Shown here: one piece after another, positions 8,191-15,375 of the stretch
Layout: each line of letters starts with the position of its first letter
How positions within the stretch are numbered: position 1 is the first letter of the stretch
NCBI RefSeq assembly: GCF_047250385.1
Contig: NZ_JBLBVM010000044.1
Location: forward strand, 62,001-126,000
Length of the DNA stretch: 64,000 nucleotides
DNA from: Glaciecola sp047250385
Lineage (GTDB): Bacteria; Pseudomonadota; Gammaproteobacteria; Enterobacterales; Alteromonadaceae
Reading direction: 5' to 3'
The notes under the pieces: generated by a model
Seen by the model: the letters and a program-made list of their open reading frames with translations, nothing else
What the model was told of the DNA's origin: nothing
The model's database searches: none
Translations under genes and position numbers: made by a program

Positions 8191-8242
8191 TTAAGGAGAG
8201 TGAAGGATGAAAAGTTTTAACAAAACATTGAGGAGAAAGACC

Positions 8243-8419
8243 ATGTTAAGTTGGGCAATTTTATTTTTTATCATTGCGATTATTGCCGGTGTACTTGGTT
8301 TCGGCGGCATCGCCGGCGCAGCATCAGGCATCGCACAGCTTCTATTTTTTATATTCTTAGCATTATTGGTCATTTCATTACTGGTCAATGCACTCAAGGG
8401 TAAACCACCGTCAGTGTGA
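8243..8419 (+). CDS. DUF1328 (UPF0391) small membrane protein
   Basis: A 58-residue two-helix inner-membrane protein of the DUF1328/UPF0391 family (YtjA-like), recognised by MLSWAILFFIIAIIAG and GFGGIAGAASGIAQLLF. The family start and an AGGAG at 8231-8235 select the ATG at 8243. A second in-frame ATG at 8207, with its own AAGGAG at 8193-8198, would add the basic peptide MKSFNKTLRRKT. The first of a series of small envelope genes read in the same direction (lipoproteins, MscS, DUF2254). The function of DUF1328 proteins is not established; an envelope-stress link is inference from neighbours. Confidence 0.9.
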   Translation: MLSWAILFFIIAIIAGVLGFGGIAGAASGIAQLLFFIFLALLVISLLVNALKGKPPSV

Positions 8420-8477
8420 ATGTCATAAAAATAGATTTTTTTACAACTATATATTGAAATTAAATTAAGGAAGAATC

Positions 8478-8681
8478 ATGAAATTTTCATTAAAAAAATT
8501 AAGTACACTACTATTAACCGGTATTTTCGCTTTCACTATCGCAGCGTGTTCTGAACCGCAAGGTCCTGCTGAAGAAGCTGGTGAAGAGCTTGACGAAATA
8601 GCAACAGATGCTGGCAACGCGATTGAAGATGCGTGTGAAGACGCAAAAGAAGCGACAGACGCGAAAGATAAAGACTGTTAG
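8478..8681 (+). CDS. Small acidic lipoprotein
   Basis: A 67-residue protein with a signal peptide and lipobox IAAC (Cys24), then a very acidic, Ala/Glu/Asp-rich mature part of about 44 residues that is probably helical (EEAGEELDEIATDAGNAIEDAC) and ends with Cys. The heptad-like spacing of acidic residues recalls small entericidin-like lipoproteins but the sequence is longer and more acidic. Ribosome site AAGGAAG precedes the ATG. An intrinsic terminator follows directly, so it ends a short unit with the DUF1328 gene. Confidence 0.8.
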   Translation: MKFSLKKLSTLLLTGIFAFTIAACSEPQGPAEEAGEELDEIATDAGNAIEDACEDAKEATDAKDKDC

Positions 8682-8690
8682 ACAAAAAAA

Positions 8691-8727
8691 CCCGAATCCA
8701 CATAGCTTGGATTCGGGGCTTTTTTTT
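8691..8727 (+). terminator. Intrinsic terminator after the acidic lipoprotein gene
   Basis: Arms CCCGAATCCA (8691-8700) and TGGATTCGGG (8708-8717) with a 7-base loop are followed by a run of eight T. This is a strong rho-independent terminator. Confidence 0.93.
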
Positions 8728-8745
8728 AATTTAGGAGATACGTTT

Positions 8746-8886
8746 ATGTTTAAAAACATTAGAAAAACCGTGGCTTTTGCAATACCTATTCTGCTCTTAC
8801 TAACGTCTGGCTGTGCAACGATCGAAGGCGCAGGAAAAGATATAGAAAGTGCGGGAGAGGCAATTCAGGACGCTGCCGAACAGTAG
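8746..8886 (+). CDS. Entericidin-family small lipoprotein
   Basis: A 46-residue protein: signal peptide, lipobox-like LTSGC (Cys23), and a 23-residue mature helix ATIEGAGKDIESAGEAIQ that matches the entericidin EcnA/EcnB signature (GAGKDIxSAGE). Entericidins are envelope lipoproteins linked to stationary-phase lysis and stress in enterobacteria; whether this one is toxic cannot be told. The ATG at 8746 has GGAG about 10 bases upstream; a longer open frame that begins at 8608 overlaps the preceding gene and terminator and is not the likely start. Only one entericidin gene is seen, not an EcnA/EcnB pair. Confidence 0.88.
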   Translation: MFKNIRKTVAFAIPILLLLTSGCATIEGAGKDIESAGEAIQDAAEQ

Positions 8887-8890
8887 GCTG

Positions 8891-8925
8891 ACCGTTTTAT
8901 CCCTCAACGATTTTAGCAAAACGGT
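8891..8925. terminator. Hairpin between the entericidin and MscS genes
   Basis: Perfect 8-base arms ACCGTTTT (8891-8898) and AAAACGGT (8918-8925). It follows the entericidin stop by 4 bases and may limit read-through into the channel gene; there is no T run. Confidence 0.35.
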
Positions 8926-8942
8926 CAAAACGCAAAAGGAAT

Positions 8943-9893
8943 ATGATGATGGAATTCGAAGCAATAAATAATTTTTGGACACTCATTCACGACAAAGTAA
9001 ATTCGTGGATGGAAGCCGGTGTAAAACACTTACCTAATATGGTGGTGGCTTTGATTATCGTTGTCGTGTTTGCGATTTTGGCCCGTATTGCTTCAAAAGT
9101 CATGTCAAACATATTGCACCGCGCCTTTGAATCAAAGCAAATAGCCGATCTCTTGAGTGCGATTTTCAAAGTTATCGTATTTATTGCAGGCGTATTCATA
9201 GCGCTCGAATTCTTAGGTTTAACAGGCACAGTCACTTCATTGTTAGCGGGTGCTGGTATTATCGGTTTAGCGATTGGTTTTGCTTTTCAAGATATGACCG
9301 AAAATTTGATTGCTGGTATTGCAATGGGTGTTCGCAAACCCTTTCAAATTGGTGATGTAATAGAGGCAGAGGGCGTTTTTGGTACGGTAAAAGCGATCAA
9401 CCTTAGAAACACCGTCATTGAGACATTTTTTGGTCAACTCGAAATTGTCCCAAACAAAATACTCTTTAGAAATATTGTAACGAACTACACAACCACTGGT
9501 GAGCGCCGGATTGAAGTGCCCGTTGGTATCTCTTATGCTGACGATGTTGAGCACGCTACCGAGGTAATCAAAGATGCCTTGAAAACGAAAAAGTTCGTGT
9601 CCAAGGAAGACGAAGTAGAAGTGTTCGCTGAAGGTTTTGGCGACAGTAGCGTCAACCTACTGGTATGGTTTTGGATTGACTACCCTGGTCATGTTGGTTT
9701 CATGCAGGCGCGTCATGAAGCAGTGCACTTGATTCACCAAACATTAACGAAAAACGACATACTTATTCCTTTCCCAATTCGAACCTTAGACTTTGGAGCG
9801 AAAGGAGGTGAGAAGCTAAACACCATGTTGTCATCAAAAGAGGTAGCGTCAAAAAGCGATTCGAGCAACAATAAGCAAAGCATCAGCGAATAA
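8943..9893 (+). CDS. Small-conductance mechanosensitive channel, MscS family
   Basis: A 316-residue inner-membrane channel that opens on membrane tension to release solutes on hypo-osmotic shock. Three membrane helices (about 28-50, 68-88 and 93-125) end in the pore-lining TM3 with the Gly/Ala pattern SLLAGAGIIGLAIGFAFQD, followed by the MscS beta domain (KPFQIGDVIEAEG..GTVKAINLRNTVI..VPNKILF) and the alpha-beta C-terminal domain. Three ATG codons in a row (8943, 8946, 8949) follow AAGGA; the third has the best spacing. The Ser/Lys-rich C-terminal tail (about 295-316) is extra to the core. It fits the osmotic/envelope theme of its neighbours. Confidence 0.94.
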   Translation: MMMEFEAINNFWTLIHDKVNSWMEAGVKHLPNMVVALIIVVVFAILARIASKVMSNILHRAFESKQIADLLSAIFKVIVFIAGVFIALEFLGLTGTVTSLLAGAGIIGLAIGFAFQDMTENLIAGIAMGVRKPFQIGDVIEAEGVFGTVKAINLRNTVIETFFGQLEIVPNKILFRNIVTNYTTTGERRIEVPVGISYADDVEHATEVIKDALKTKKFVSKEDEVEVFAEGFGDSSVNLLVWFWIDYPGHVGFMQARHEAVHLIHQTLTKNDILIPFPIRTLDFGAKGGEKLNTMLSSKEVASKSDSSNNKQSISE

Positions 9894-9945
9894 TCGATAA
9901 CTAGTAATCTTAGAAAACGAAAGTGAACATTGTGGATGGCTAAAA

Positions 9946-11301
9946 TTGAAAAACCTCACTCAACGATATTCGTTCTGGCAATATAGATTTTGGTTAATAA
10001 ACCTAAAAAAAGCTGCTCGCCTTATTGGCAGCAGCTTTTGGTTTATTCCTTCAGTGATGATCATACTGGCCATAATTTCTAGCTTACTGCTACCTATATT
10101 ACCACTTCCAGCTTTTATCGAAGGTATGCTCACTAGTTACTTCGTAGATATAAGCGATGAGACTTCTTCTAGTGTCATTAGTCTCATTGCCTCTTCTGTT
10201 ATCACGGTCACCAGTATTGCTTTTTCAATGACGATCGTTGCATTAGTAATGGCTTCAAATCAGTTTGGGCCACGATTAATCAAAAACTTTATGCAGAATA
10301 CGATGACCCAGTTGGTATTGGGAACATTCACCTCAACGTTTATTTTTTGCGTTCTGGTACTTAGCAAAATCAATACCGCAAGTGTCTCTTCCTATTATGG
10401 TGAACTGTCTTTAACGATGGCTCTGACTCTTGCCATTGTTAACATACTCGTTTTAATATTTTTCATTCACCACGTCGCTACCTCTATTCGTGCAGATACT
10501 GTCGTCCAACAAATCGCCTCATATTTGATGAAAGATATGAAGAAACTGCAGTGTGGGAGTCAACGAGAGCATCAACTTAAGGATTTTGTTGATGTGAGCA
10601 AGTATAAACATTCCTTAAAAATCACTTCAAAATGCGATGGCTACATACAAGCGATTGAATATCAACACATAGTTGATATTGCTAAGCAGCATGAGGGGCT
10701 AATGATTATACACTATCGTTCTGGTCAATATATCGTGCCAGGTACACCTATTGCGACTTTGTATAGTGATAATGAAGTAGCGCCGAATTGCTCCTTGGAC
10801 GGGTCAATAGTCATTGGAAAAGAGCGAACAGCATTGCAAGACCCTTTGTTTGCAATCAATCAGTTAGTAGAAATGGCAATTCGAGCTTTATCACCAAGCC
10901 TTGATGATCCATTCACTGCGACTAACTGCATTGATGGATTAGCGTCTGCTATGGGCTCATTTTCTGAGGAAAACATTCCAATAACGTCAGTGGTGGATGA
11001 AGATAATGAAATCCGCATTACCACTGCAGATCCAACATTCAATGACTTATTTCAAGGGGCCTTTACTCAAATTAGGCAGGCGAGCGCGTCTCATGCTTTT
11101 GTGGTGCTCCACTTACTCGACACCTTCATCACATTGGTAAAGGCCTGCAACAGCGAAATACACATGTGTGAGGCGATAAAAAACCAGTTTGAAGCAATCA
11201 ATCAGTACCATCAATCTACAGATATTTTCATGAACGACGTTGATCGCCATCGGTTTAACGAGCGCTTGGAAGTACTAGAAGGTTTGTTAGGAGCTAATTA
11301 A
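9946..11301 (+). CDS. DUF2254 family membrane protein
   Basis: A 451-residue protein of the DUF2254 family. Four membrane helices (about 31-57, 83-107, 120-141 and 151-173) occupy the N-terminal part, with the conserved stretch SIAFSMTIVALVMASNQFGPRL, then a cytoplasmic domain with HRSGQYIVPGTPIATLY-like sequence and RALSPSLDDPFTA, both typical of the family. No ATG opens the frame; a TTG at 9946 is the most likely start, with an in-frame stop at 9898 upstream. Role of the family is not established. It follows the MscS gene by 52 bases and may be co-transcribed. Confidence 0.85.
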   Translation: MKNLTQRYSFWQYRFWLINLKKAARLIGSSFWFIPSVMIILAIISSLLLPILPLPAFIEGMLTSYFVDISDETSSSVISLIASSVITVTSIAFSMTIVALVMASNQFGPRLIKNFMQNTMTQLVLGTFTSTFIFCVLVLSKINTASVSSYYGELSLTMALTLAIVNILVLIFFIHHVATSIRADTVVQQIASYLMKDMKKLQCGSQREHQLKDFVDVSKYKHSLKITSKCDGYIQAIEYQHIVDIAKQHEGLMIIHYRSGQYIVPGTPIATLYSDNEVAPNCSLDGSIVIGKERTALQDPLFAINQLVEMAIRALSPSLDDPFTATNCIDGLASAMGSFSEENIPITSVVDEDNEIRITTADPTFNDLFQGAFTQIRQASASHAFVVLHLLDTFITLVKACNSEIHMCEAIKNQFEAINQYHQSTDIFMNDVDRHRFNERLEVLEGLLGAN

Positions 11302-11331
11302 GCATTGCCGGTTATGCTAAGGTCTGTTGTG

Positions 11332-11391
11332 TTAGCGCCTGTTGTTTTAGCGCCTGTGTATTTAAGCCTAGCTACATTAAAGCCTAGTAGC
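11332..11391. repeat. Short degenerate 15-bp tandem repeat
   Basis: Four consecutive 15-base units begin TTAGCGCCT, TTAGCGCCT, TTAAGCCT and TTAAAGCCT. They lie in the convergent gap after the DUF2254 gene. Looks like local slippage with decay. Confidence 0.4.
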
Positions 11392-11423
11392 ACTAGTGCC
11401 TTCGCTTGCTACTCCTTTTATGT

Positions 11424-11603
11424 TCAAGGTTTGTCTTTCTGCTCCTTTTTCGCAAATACAGTAAAAGCGACAAAAAGAACAATCATCACGATGCCAAAAG
11501 CGATAAGGAATAAAAACACGGGTGATGTATTTATCACTCCTAACATTTTAACTAAAACTATGATGGCAATTAATAAAAGTAATATCAGTAGACTAAATTT
11601 CAT
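11424..11603 (-). CDS. 59-residue two-helix membrane protein
   Basis: A small integral membrane protein: helix 1 about residues 3-22 (SLLILLLLIAIIVLVKML), a short turn GVINTSP, helix 2 about 29-50, and a basic tail AKKEQKDKP. A GGAG eight bases upstream selects the ATG at 11603 over a longer frame. The plus-strand frame across the same DNA has no ribosome site and poor composition. Family not recognised. A sigma-54-like GG-N10-GC element lies about 60 bp upstream on the same strand. It converges on the DUF2254 gene and diverges from the NtrC-type activator gene. Confidence 0.7.
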   Translation of the reverse strand: MKFSLLILLLLIAIIVLVKMLGVINTSPVFLFLIAFGIVMIVLFVAFTVFAKKEQKDKP

Positions 11604-11663
11604 GCTAACTCCAAGATAAAAATAATTTTTTATATGCATCGGTAATCTAAGAAAGCATTATTC

Positions 11664-11679
11664 GCGCCATAAATGCCAA
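11664..11679 (-). promoter_or_regulatory. Weak sigma-54-like promoter for the 59-residue membrane protein
   Basis: On the minus strand TTGGCATTTATGGCGC carries GG and GC exactly 10 bases apart and shares TTGGCATT with the candidate at 8175. The -12 part (GGCGC) departs from TTGC, so this is a weaker match. A start near 11652 fits the gene start at 11603. Confidence 0.25.
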
Positions 11680-11835
11680 GACAGTAAGGCAATGAAATTT
11701 CAGCGTTTTATCAATAATGGGATGTTAGCCAGAGCGTTGCTATGTAATAATTACAGGGTTTGGTGCTATCTTTGAGCTACTATTAAAGCTTAATTTTTAT
11801 TTGTAATTACTTTTTCACTTAAAAAAGGAACAACA

Positions 11836-13176
11836 GTGAAGTCTATTCTTTTAATTGATGATGATCTTGAATTTACCCAAGTTGCCACTCATATCATTGA
11901 GTACTTAGGCCATATGGTGTCAGTTGCAGATAGTGTTGCTGAAGCAAAAGAATGGCTGCAGCACAATGACTATGATCATCTTCTAATTGACTTCATGCTA
12001 CCCGATGGCAGCGGTTTGCATGTATATGAGCACCTGCAAAATAAAGTACGGCAACCTCGTGTTACTTTTATTACTGGCAACCCAAAAATCAAATCAGCAA
12101 TTGCGCACATAACCGGTCCTTCTGTTGATTATTTGATGAAACCTATTGAACGTGAGGATCTCGAAGTAGTCCTTAATTCAAAGAAGAGCAAAGGCACTAG
12201 AACACAGCAAAGTAAAACCACGGAAAACCAAGCTAAGACACACTTTAACTGCTTAATCGGTGAATCGGCGCCAATGCTGAAGCTTTATAAAAGGATCGAA
12301 CGAGTGGCTGCAAGCGATGCCAACGTGATGCTCATGGGAGAAAGCGGAGTAGGAAAAGAATTGGTCGCTCAAGCTATTCACAATGCAAGTGATTCTGCGG
12401 GTGATTTGATCGCTACCAATTGTGGTGGTTTATCGAAAGAATTGATTGGTAGTGAGCTATTTGGCCATGAAAAAGGAGCCTTTACAGGTGCCGTTGGGCA
12501 GAAGAAAGGGGTGTTTGAACGAGCTAACAATGGCAGTCTATTCTTAGATGAAGTCACTGAAATGCCCATTGATATGCAACCTAATTTATTACGCGTACTA
12601 GAAACAAAACGGGTAAATAGGGTTGGTGGAACCCAAGAGTTCGACGTTAACTGCCGCGTTATCAGTGCGACCAATCGCACATTGGAACATATCGCCCACG
12701 AAAACATATTGCGGGAAGATATTTATTTTCGCCTAGCTGTATTCCCAATCGAAATTCCGCCGTTGAGAGAAAGGCGGGAAGATATTGCCTTGTTAGCGCA
12801 AACTTTTCTAAGCGCTTTAAATAAAGAACATAATGAATCTTATGCCTTCACGCCGGCTCAGCTCAAACAATTAGAAGCTCATGATTGGCCCGGCAATGTC
12901 CGCGAACTAAGACATACGCTTCATCGAGCTTTCATCATGAGCGAACCCGGTTCAAACTCATTGGACTTACCAAGCAGTTTCGACTCTCCTTTTTCTCTGA
13001 AAGGACCGGCATCAGATACCATGAGCGCAGGCAAAACCATTGAAGAAGTCGAGAAGGCACTTATTTACGCTACACTTGATGAAGTTGATGGCAACAAAAC
13101 TACCGCTGCCGAAATGCTAGGTATTTCCACGAAAACCTTATATAACCGTTTGCATGCTTATGGGGAAACTATATGA
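11836..13176 (+). CDS. NtrC-family sigma-54-dependent response regulator
   Basis: A 446-residue activator. A receiver domain (about 1-120) has the acidic pocket DDD at 8-10, phospho-acceptor Asp52 in LLIDFMLPDGSG and Lys about 102 in YLMKP. A sigma-54 AAA+ domain (about 140-370) has Walker A GESGVGKE at 168-175, the sigma-54 contact loop GAFTGA at 214-219, LFLDEV and the arginine-finger region. A Fis-type HTH (about 405-446) ends GNKTTAAEMLGISTKTLYNRL. Start is GTG at 11836 behind AAAGGAA. Its stop overlaps the next gene by 4 bases, so the operon starts here. Targets are unknown; sigma-54-like promoters lie upstream in the adjacent envelope genes. Confidence 0.95.
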   Translation: MKSILLIDDDLEFTQVATHIIEYLGHMVSVADSVAEAKEWLQHNDYDHLLIDFMLPDGSGLHVYEHLQNKVRQPRVTFITGNPKIKSAIAHITGPSVDYLMKPIEREDLEVVLNSKKSKGTRTQQSKTTENQAKTHFNCLIGESAPMLKLYKRIERVAASDANVMLMGESGVGKELVAQAIHNASDSAGDLIATNCGGLSKELIGSELFGHEKGAFTGAVGQKKGVFERANNGSLFLDEVTEMPIDMQPNLLRVLETKRVNRVGGTQEFDVNCRVISATNRTLEHIAHENILREDIYFRLAVFPIEIPPLRERREDIALLAQTFLSALNKEHNESYAFTPAQLKQLEAHDWPGNVRELRHTLHRAFIMSEPGSNSLDLPSSFDSPFSLKGPASDTMSAGKTIEEVEKALIYATLDEVDGNKTTAAEMLGISTKTLYNRLHAYGETI

Positions 13177-13373
13177 GTGATTTGAATCAAAAAATTCATG
13201 ACATCCGAAAACCATTAAATAGCATTACGATGCAAGCTGAACTGATCAAAATGATTAACAAATCAGCCGACAATCAAGCTAAAGTGGGAGAGTCGGCAGA
13301 CAAAATAATAGAAAATGCTCAGCTGTGTAGTCAGTTATTACAAGACCTTTTCGAAAGCCTCTCAAATGAGTAA
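13173..13373 (+). CDS. Stand-alone H-box (HisKA-like) mini protein
   Basis: A 66-residue soluble helical protein overlapping the NtrC-type gene by ATGA and ending inside the start of the next kinase gene. The first half, HDIRKPLNSITMQAE (His9), closely resembles the H-box of histidine kinases (SHDLRTPLNSI); the second half (ESADKIIENAQLCSQLLQDLFE) fits the second helix of the dimerisation domain. There is no ATP-binding domain. By analogy it may be a phospho-acceptor like an HPt protein or a dimerisation competitor of the kinases in this operon; this is inference. Tight coupling on both sides argues that it is a real gene. Confidence 0.8.
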   Translation: MSDLNQKIHDIRKPLNSITMQAELIKMINKSADNQAKVGESADKIIENAQLCSQLLQDLFESLSNE

Positions 13374-14850
13374 AGTGTCAAAGTTTTTATCCCCTTACTC
13401 TACTGGTACTTGGGTCTTAATCTCGGTTTTATTGCTAATACTCATCGCAAGTAACACCTACGTAAGCCGTGTCACTATCAATGAGCTGACAGAGCTGCAA
13501 CAAGATATTAGCCAGACCTCACAAGTGGTCACTGTCTTGGATGAAACACACGTTAATCTTCTTACAGCCGAGTCGGGTCAACGCGGTTTCTTACTCACCG
13601 ACGATGAAAGATATTTGGCTCACTACAAGGAAGCTGTCAATCGAGTACGCATTTTATTAGCTCAAACAAGCGAGCTAGAGCCAAAAGATCCTGCTCAAAA
13701 ATTAGCAATTGCAGAACTCGCAGAACTTATAGAAAGGAAAGTCAAAGAACTCGATATTACTGTTGCTCACGCTCAAGAGAATCATTTGTCTCAAGCATTC
13801 CGAATAGCTGAAACGGATGAAGGTCGGGTGCTATATGACCAAATACTGCGTTTATTTGAACAAATCACTTTGACGGAAAGTATCATCGGCAAGAAACAGG
13901 TTAGCAAGCTGCAAAAAGCCACATTCGAATCGAGTAAAAACCTGAATATTTCCTTTTTCACTAGCTTGGTGCTCGTCGTGGTGGTCTTTCTACTCGCTCG
14001 CGTCAATATTAAAAATCAAGAACAACGACAAGAGGAAATGGAAGCACAAAATGATCGACTCAAATTAGCGGTAGAAGAAAGAACCAAAGAGCTATCCATA
14101 TTTTCAGATGAATTGAGCCGTAGCAACCGAGAGCTTGAAGATTTCGCTTTTGTTGCTTCCCACGATCTACAAGAGCCACTGCGCAAGATAATGGCTTTTG
14201 GCGGCCGACTAGAATCTCAAGCAGACAATTTAAGCGACAAGCAACGAGACTTTCTGCAACGAATGTGCTCAGCCGCAAGCAGAATGAGCGTATTGATAAG
14301 TGATCTATTGGAGTTCTCGAGAATCTCAACCAGAGGCAAATCATTCCAATCAGTGGACTTAAATTTAGTTGTTCAAAATTGTATTGAAGATTTGAATGTA
14401 TTAATTGAAGAAACAAATGTCAGCATCAATGTTGAAAGCTTACCTCAGGTAACGGCCGATCCAACGCAAATGCGACAATTGCTATTTAATCTAGTTGCTA
14501 ATGCAATTAAGTTCTCACAGAACGAAAGCGAACCCTGTGTAAACATTACTGTAAGGTCTGTAGAACAACCCGAGGCAATCGATATTGAAGGCCTAAATGA
14601 CTGGATATGCATTAGTATAGAAGATAACGGCATTGGATTTGAACAAGAACACGCTGATAAGATATTCGCACCTTTTCAACGTTTACACAGCCGCGAAACA
14701 TTTAAAGGCACAGGTATCGGCCTTGCCATTTGTAGACGCATCGTAGAACGTCACAATGGCATAATAGAAGCGAAAGGTAAAACGGATAAGGGCGCTATTT
14801 TCGAATTGACTTTGCCCGCTGTAAACCACTTAATTAGTGCTAAGCAATAG
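13366..14850 (+). CDS. CHASE3-domain sensor histidine kinase, phytochrome-type kinase core
   Basis: A 494-residue membrane kinase. Helix 1 (about 13-33) and helix 2 (about 185-207) bracket a periplasmic CHASE3 sensor domain with TAESGQRGFLLTDD. A coiled coil (about 212-250) leads to HisKA with His266 in VASHDLQEPLRK and a HATPase_c domain with N-box LVANAIKFS, DNGIGFE and GTGIGLAICRRIVERHNG. The HDLQEPLRK form is typical of phytochrome-like kinases that pair with Rcp1-type receivers, and such a receiver is the next gene. ATG at 13366 overlaps the mini gene by 8 bases; the frame is open up to 13315. The sensed signal is unknown. Confidence 0.93.
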   Translation: MSKVSKFLSPYSTGTWVLISVLLLILIASNTYVSRVTINELTELQQDISQTSQVVTVLDETHVNLLTAESGQRGFLLTDDERYLAHYKEAVNRVRILLAQTSELEPKDPAQKLAIAELAELIERKVKELDITVAHAQENHLSQAFRIAETDEGRVLYDQILRLFEQITLTESIIGKKQVSKLQKATFESSKNLNISFFTSLVLVVVVFLLARVNIKNQEQRQEEMEAQNDRLKLAVEERTKELSIFSDELSRSNRELEDFAFVASHDLQEPLRKIMAFGGRLESQADNLSDKQRDFLQRMCSAASRMSVLISDLLEFSRISTRGKSFQSVDLNLVVQNCIEDLNVLIEETNVSINVESLPQVTADPTQMRQLLFNLVANAIKFSQNESEPCVNITVRSVEQPEAIDIEGLNDWICISIEDNGIGFEQEHADKIFAPFQRLHSRETFKGTGIGLAICRRIVERHNGIIEAKGKTDKGAIFELTLPAVNHLISAKQ

Positions 14851-14865
14851 ATAAAAGGACGAAAG

Positions 14866-15345
14866 ATGAGTATCCGTCACAACATTCAAGCTCCATTTAC
14901 AATCATCCTTGCAGATGATGACGAAGACGATAGGTTGCTTGCGCAAGATGCAATGGAAGCTGCGGGCTCTTCTTATCAGTGCCATACCGTTAGTGACGGA
15001 CAGGAATTGCTCGATTATCTGAGATGTGAAGGCAACTACAATAACAACACAATCAGTGAGCTTCCTAGCGTTATTCTTCTCGATCTGAACATGCCTATTC
15101 TTGATGGGAGGGAAACGCTTCGTTTATTGAAACTGGATCCCTATCTGGCGAATATACCTGTGATTATTTTATCCACGAGTGCTGCCGAAGAAGATATCAA
15201 TGAAGGTTATGCCTTGGGTGCATCATCCTACATGGTTAAGCCGAACGACTTTGACTCATTAGTAGATATGATGAAATGTTTTAATAATTATTGGTTTGAT
15301 TGCGTTTCAATTCCTCATACCGCCGCTAACGACGAACATAAATAG
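14866..15345 (+). CDS. Single-domain response regulator, Rcp1-like
   Basis: A 159-residue protein made only of a receiver domain: acidic pocket ADDDEDD (Asp17-19), phospho-acceptor Asp73 in VILLDLNMPILDG, the Thr/Ser switch ILSTSA and Lys in YMVKP. The sequence DPYLANIPVIILSTS is typical of Rcp1-type receivers paired with phytochrome-like kinases. No output domain, so it probably passes phosphate on or binds a target protein. It lies 15 bases behind the CHASE3 kinase and is its likely partner. Ribosome site AAAGGACG precedes the ATG. Confidence 0.93.
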   Translation: MSIRHNIQAPFTIILADDDEDDRLLAQDAMEAAGSSYQCHTVSDGQELLDYLRCEGNYNNNTISELPSVILLDLNMPILDGRETLRLLKLDPYLANIPVIILSTSAAEEDINEGYALGASSYMVKPNDFDSLVDMMKCFNNYWFDCVSIPHTAANDEHK

Positions 15346-15375
15346 CCTTAAACTTTGACTTTCAGGAAGTGACAT

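Noticed and set aside
8608..8886. 92-residue frame including the entericidin gene
   Set aside because: It would start within the acidic lipoprotein gene and read through a strong terminator; the lipoprotein start at 8746 with GGAG is clear.
11305..11619. 104-residue plus-strand frame after the DUF2254 gene
   Set aside because: It overlaps the small membrane gene on the other strand, starts in the degenerate tandem repeat and has no ribosome site.
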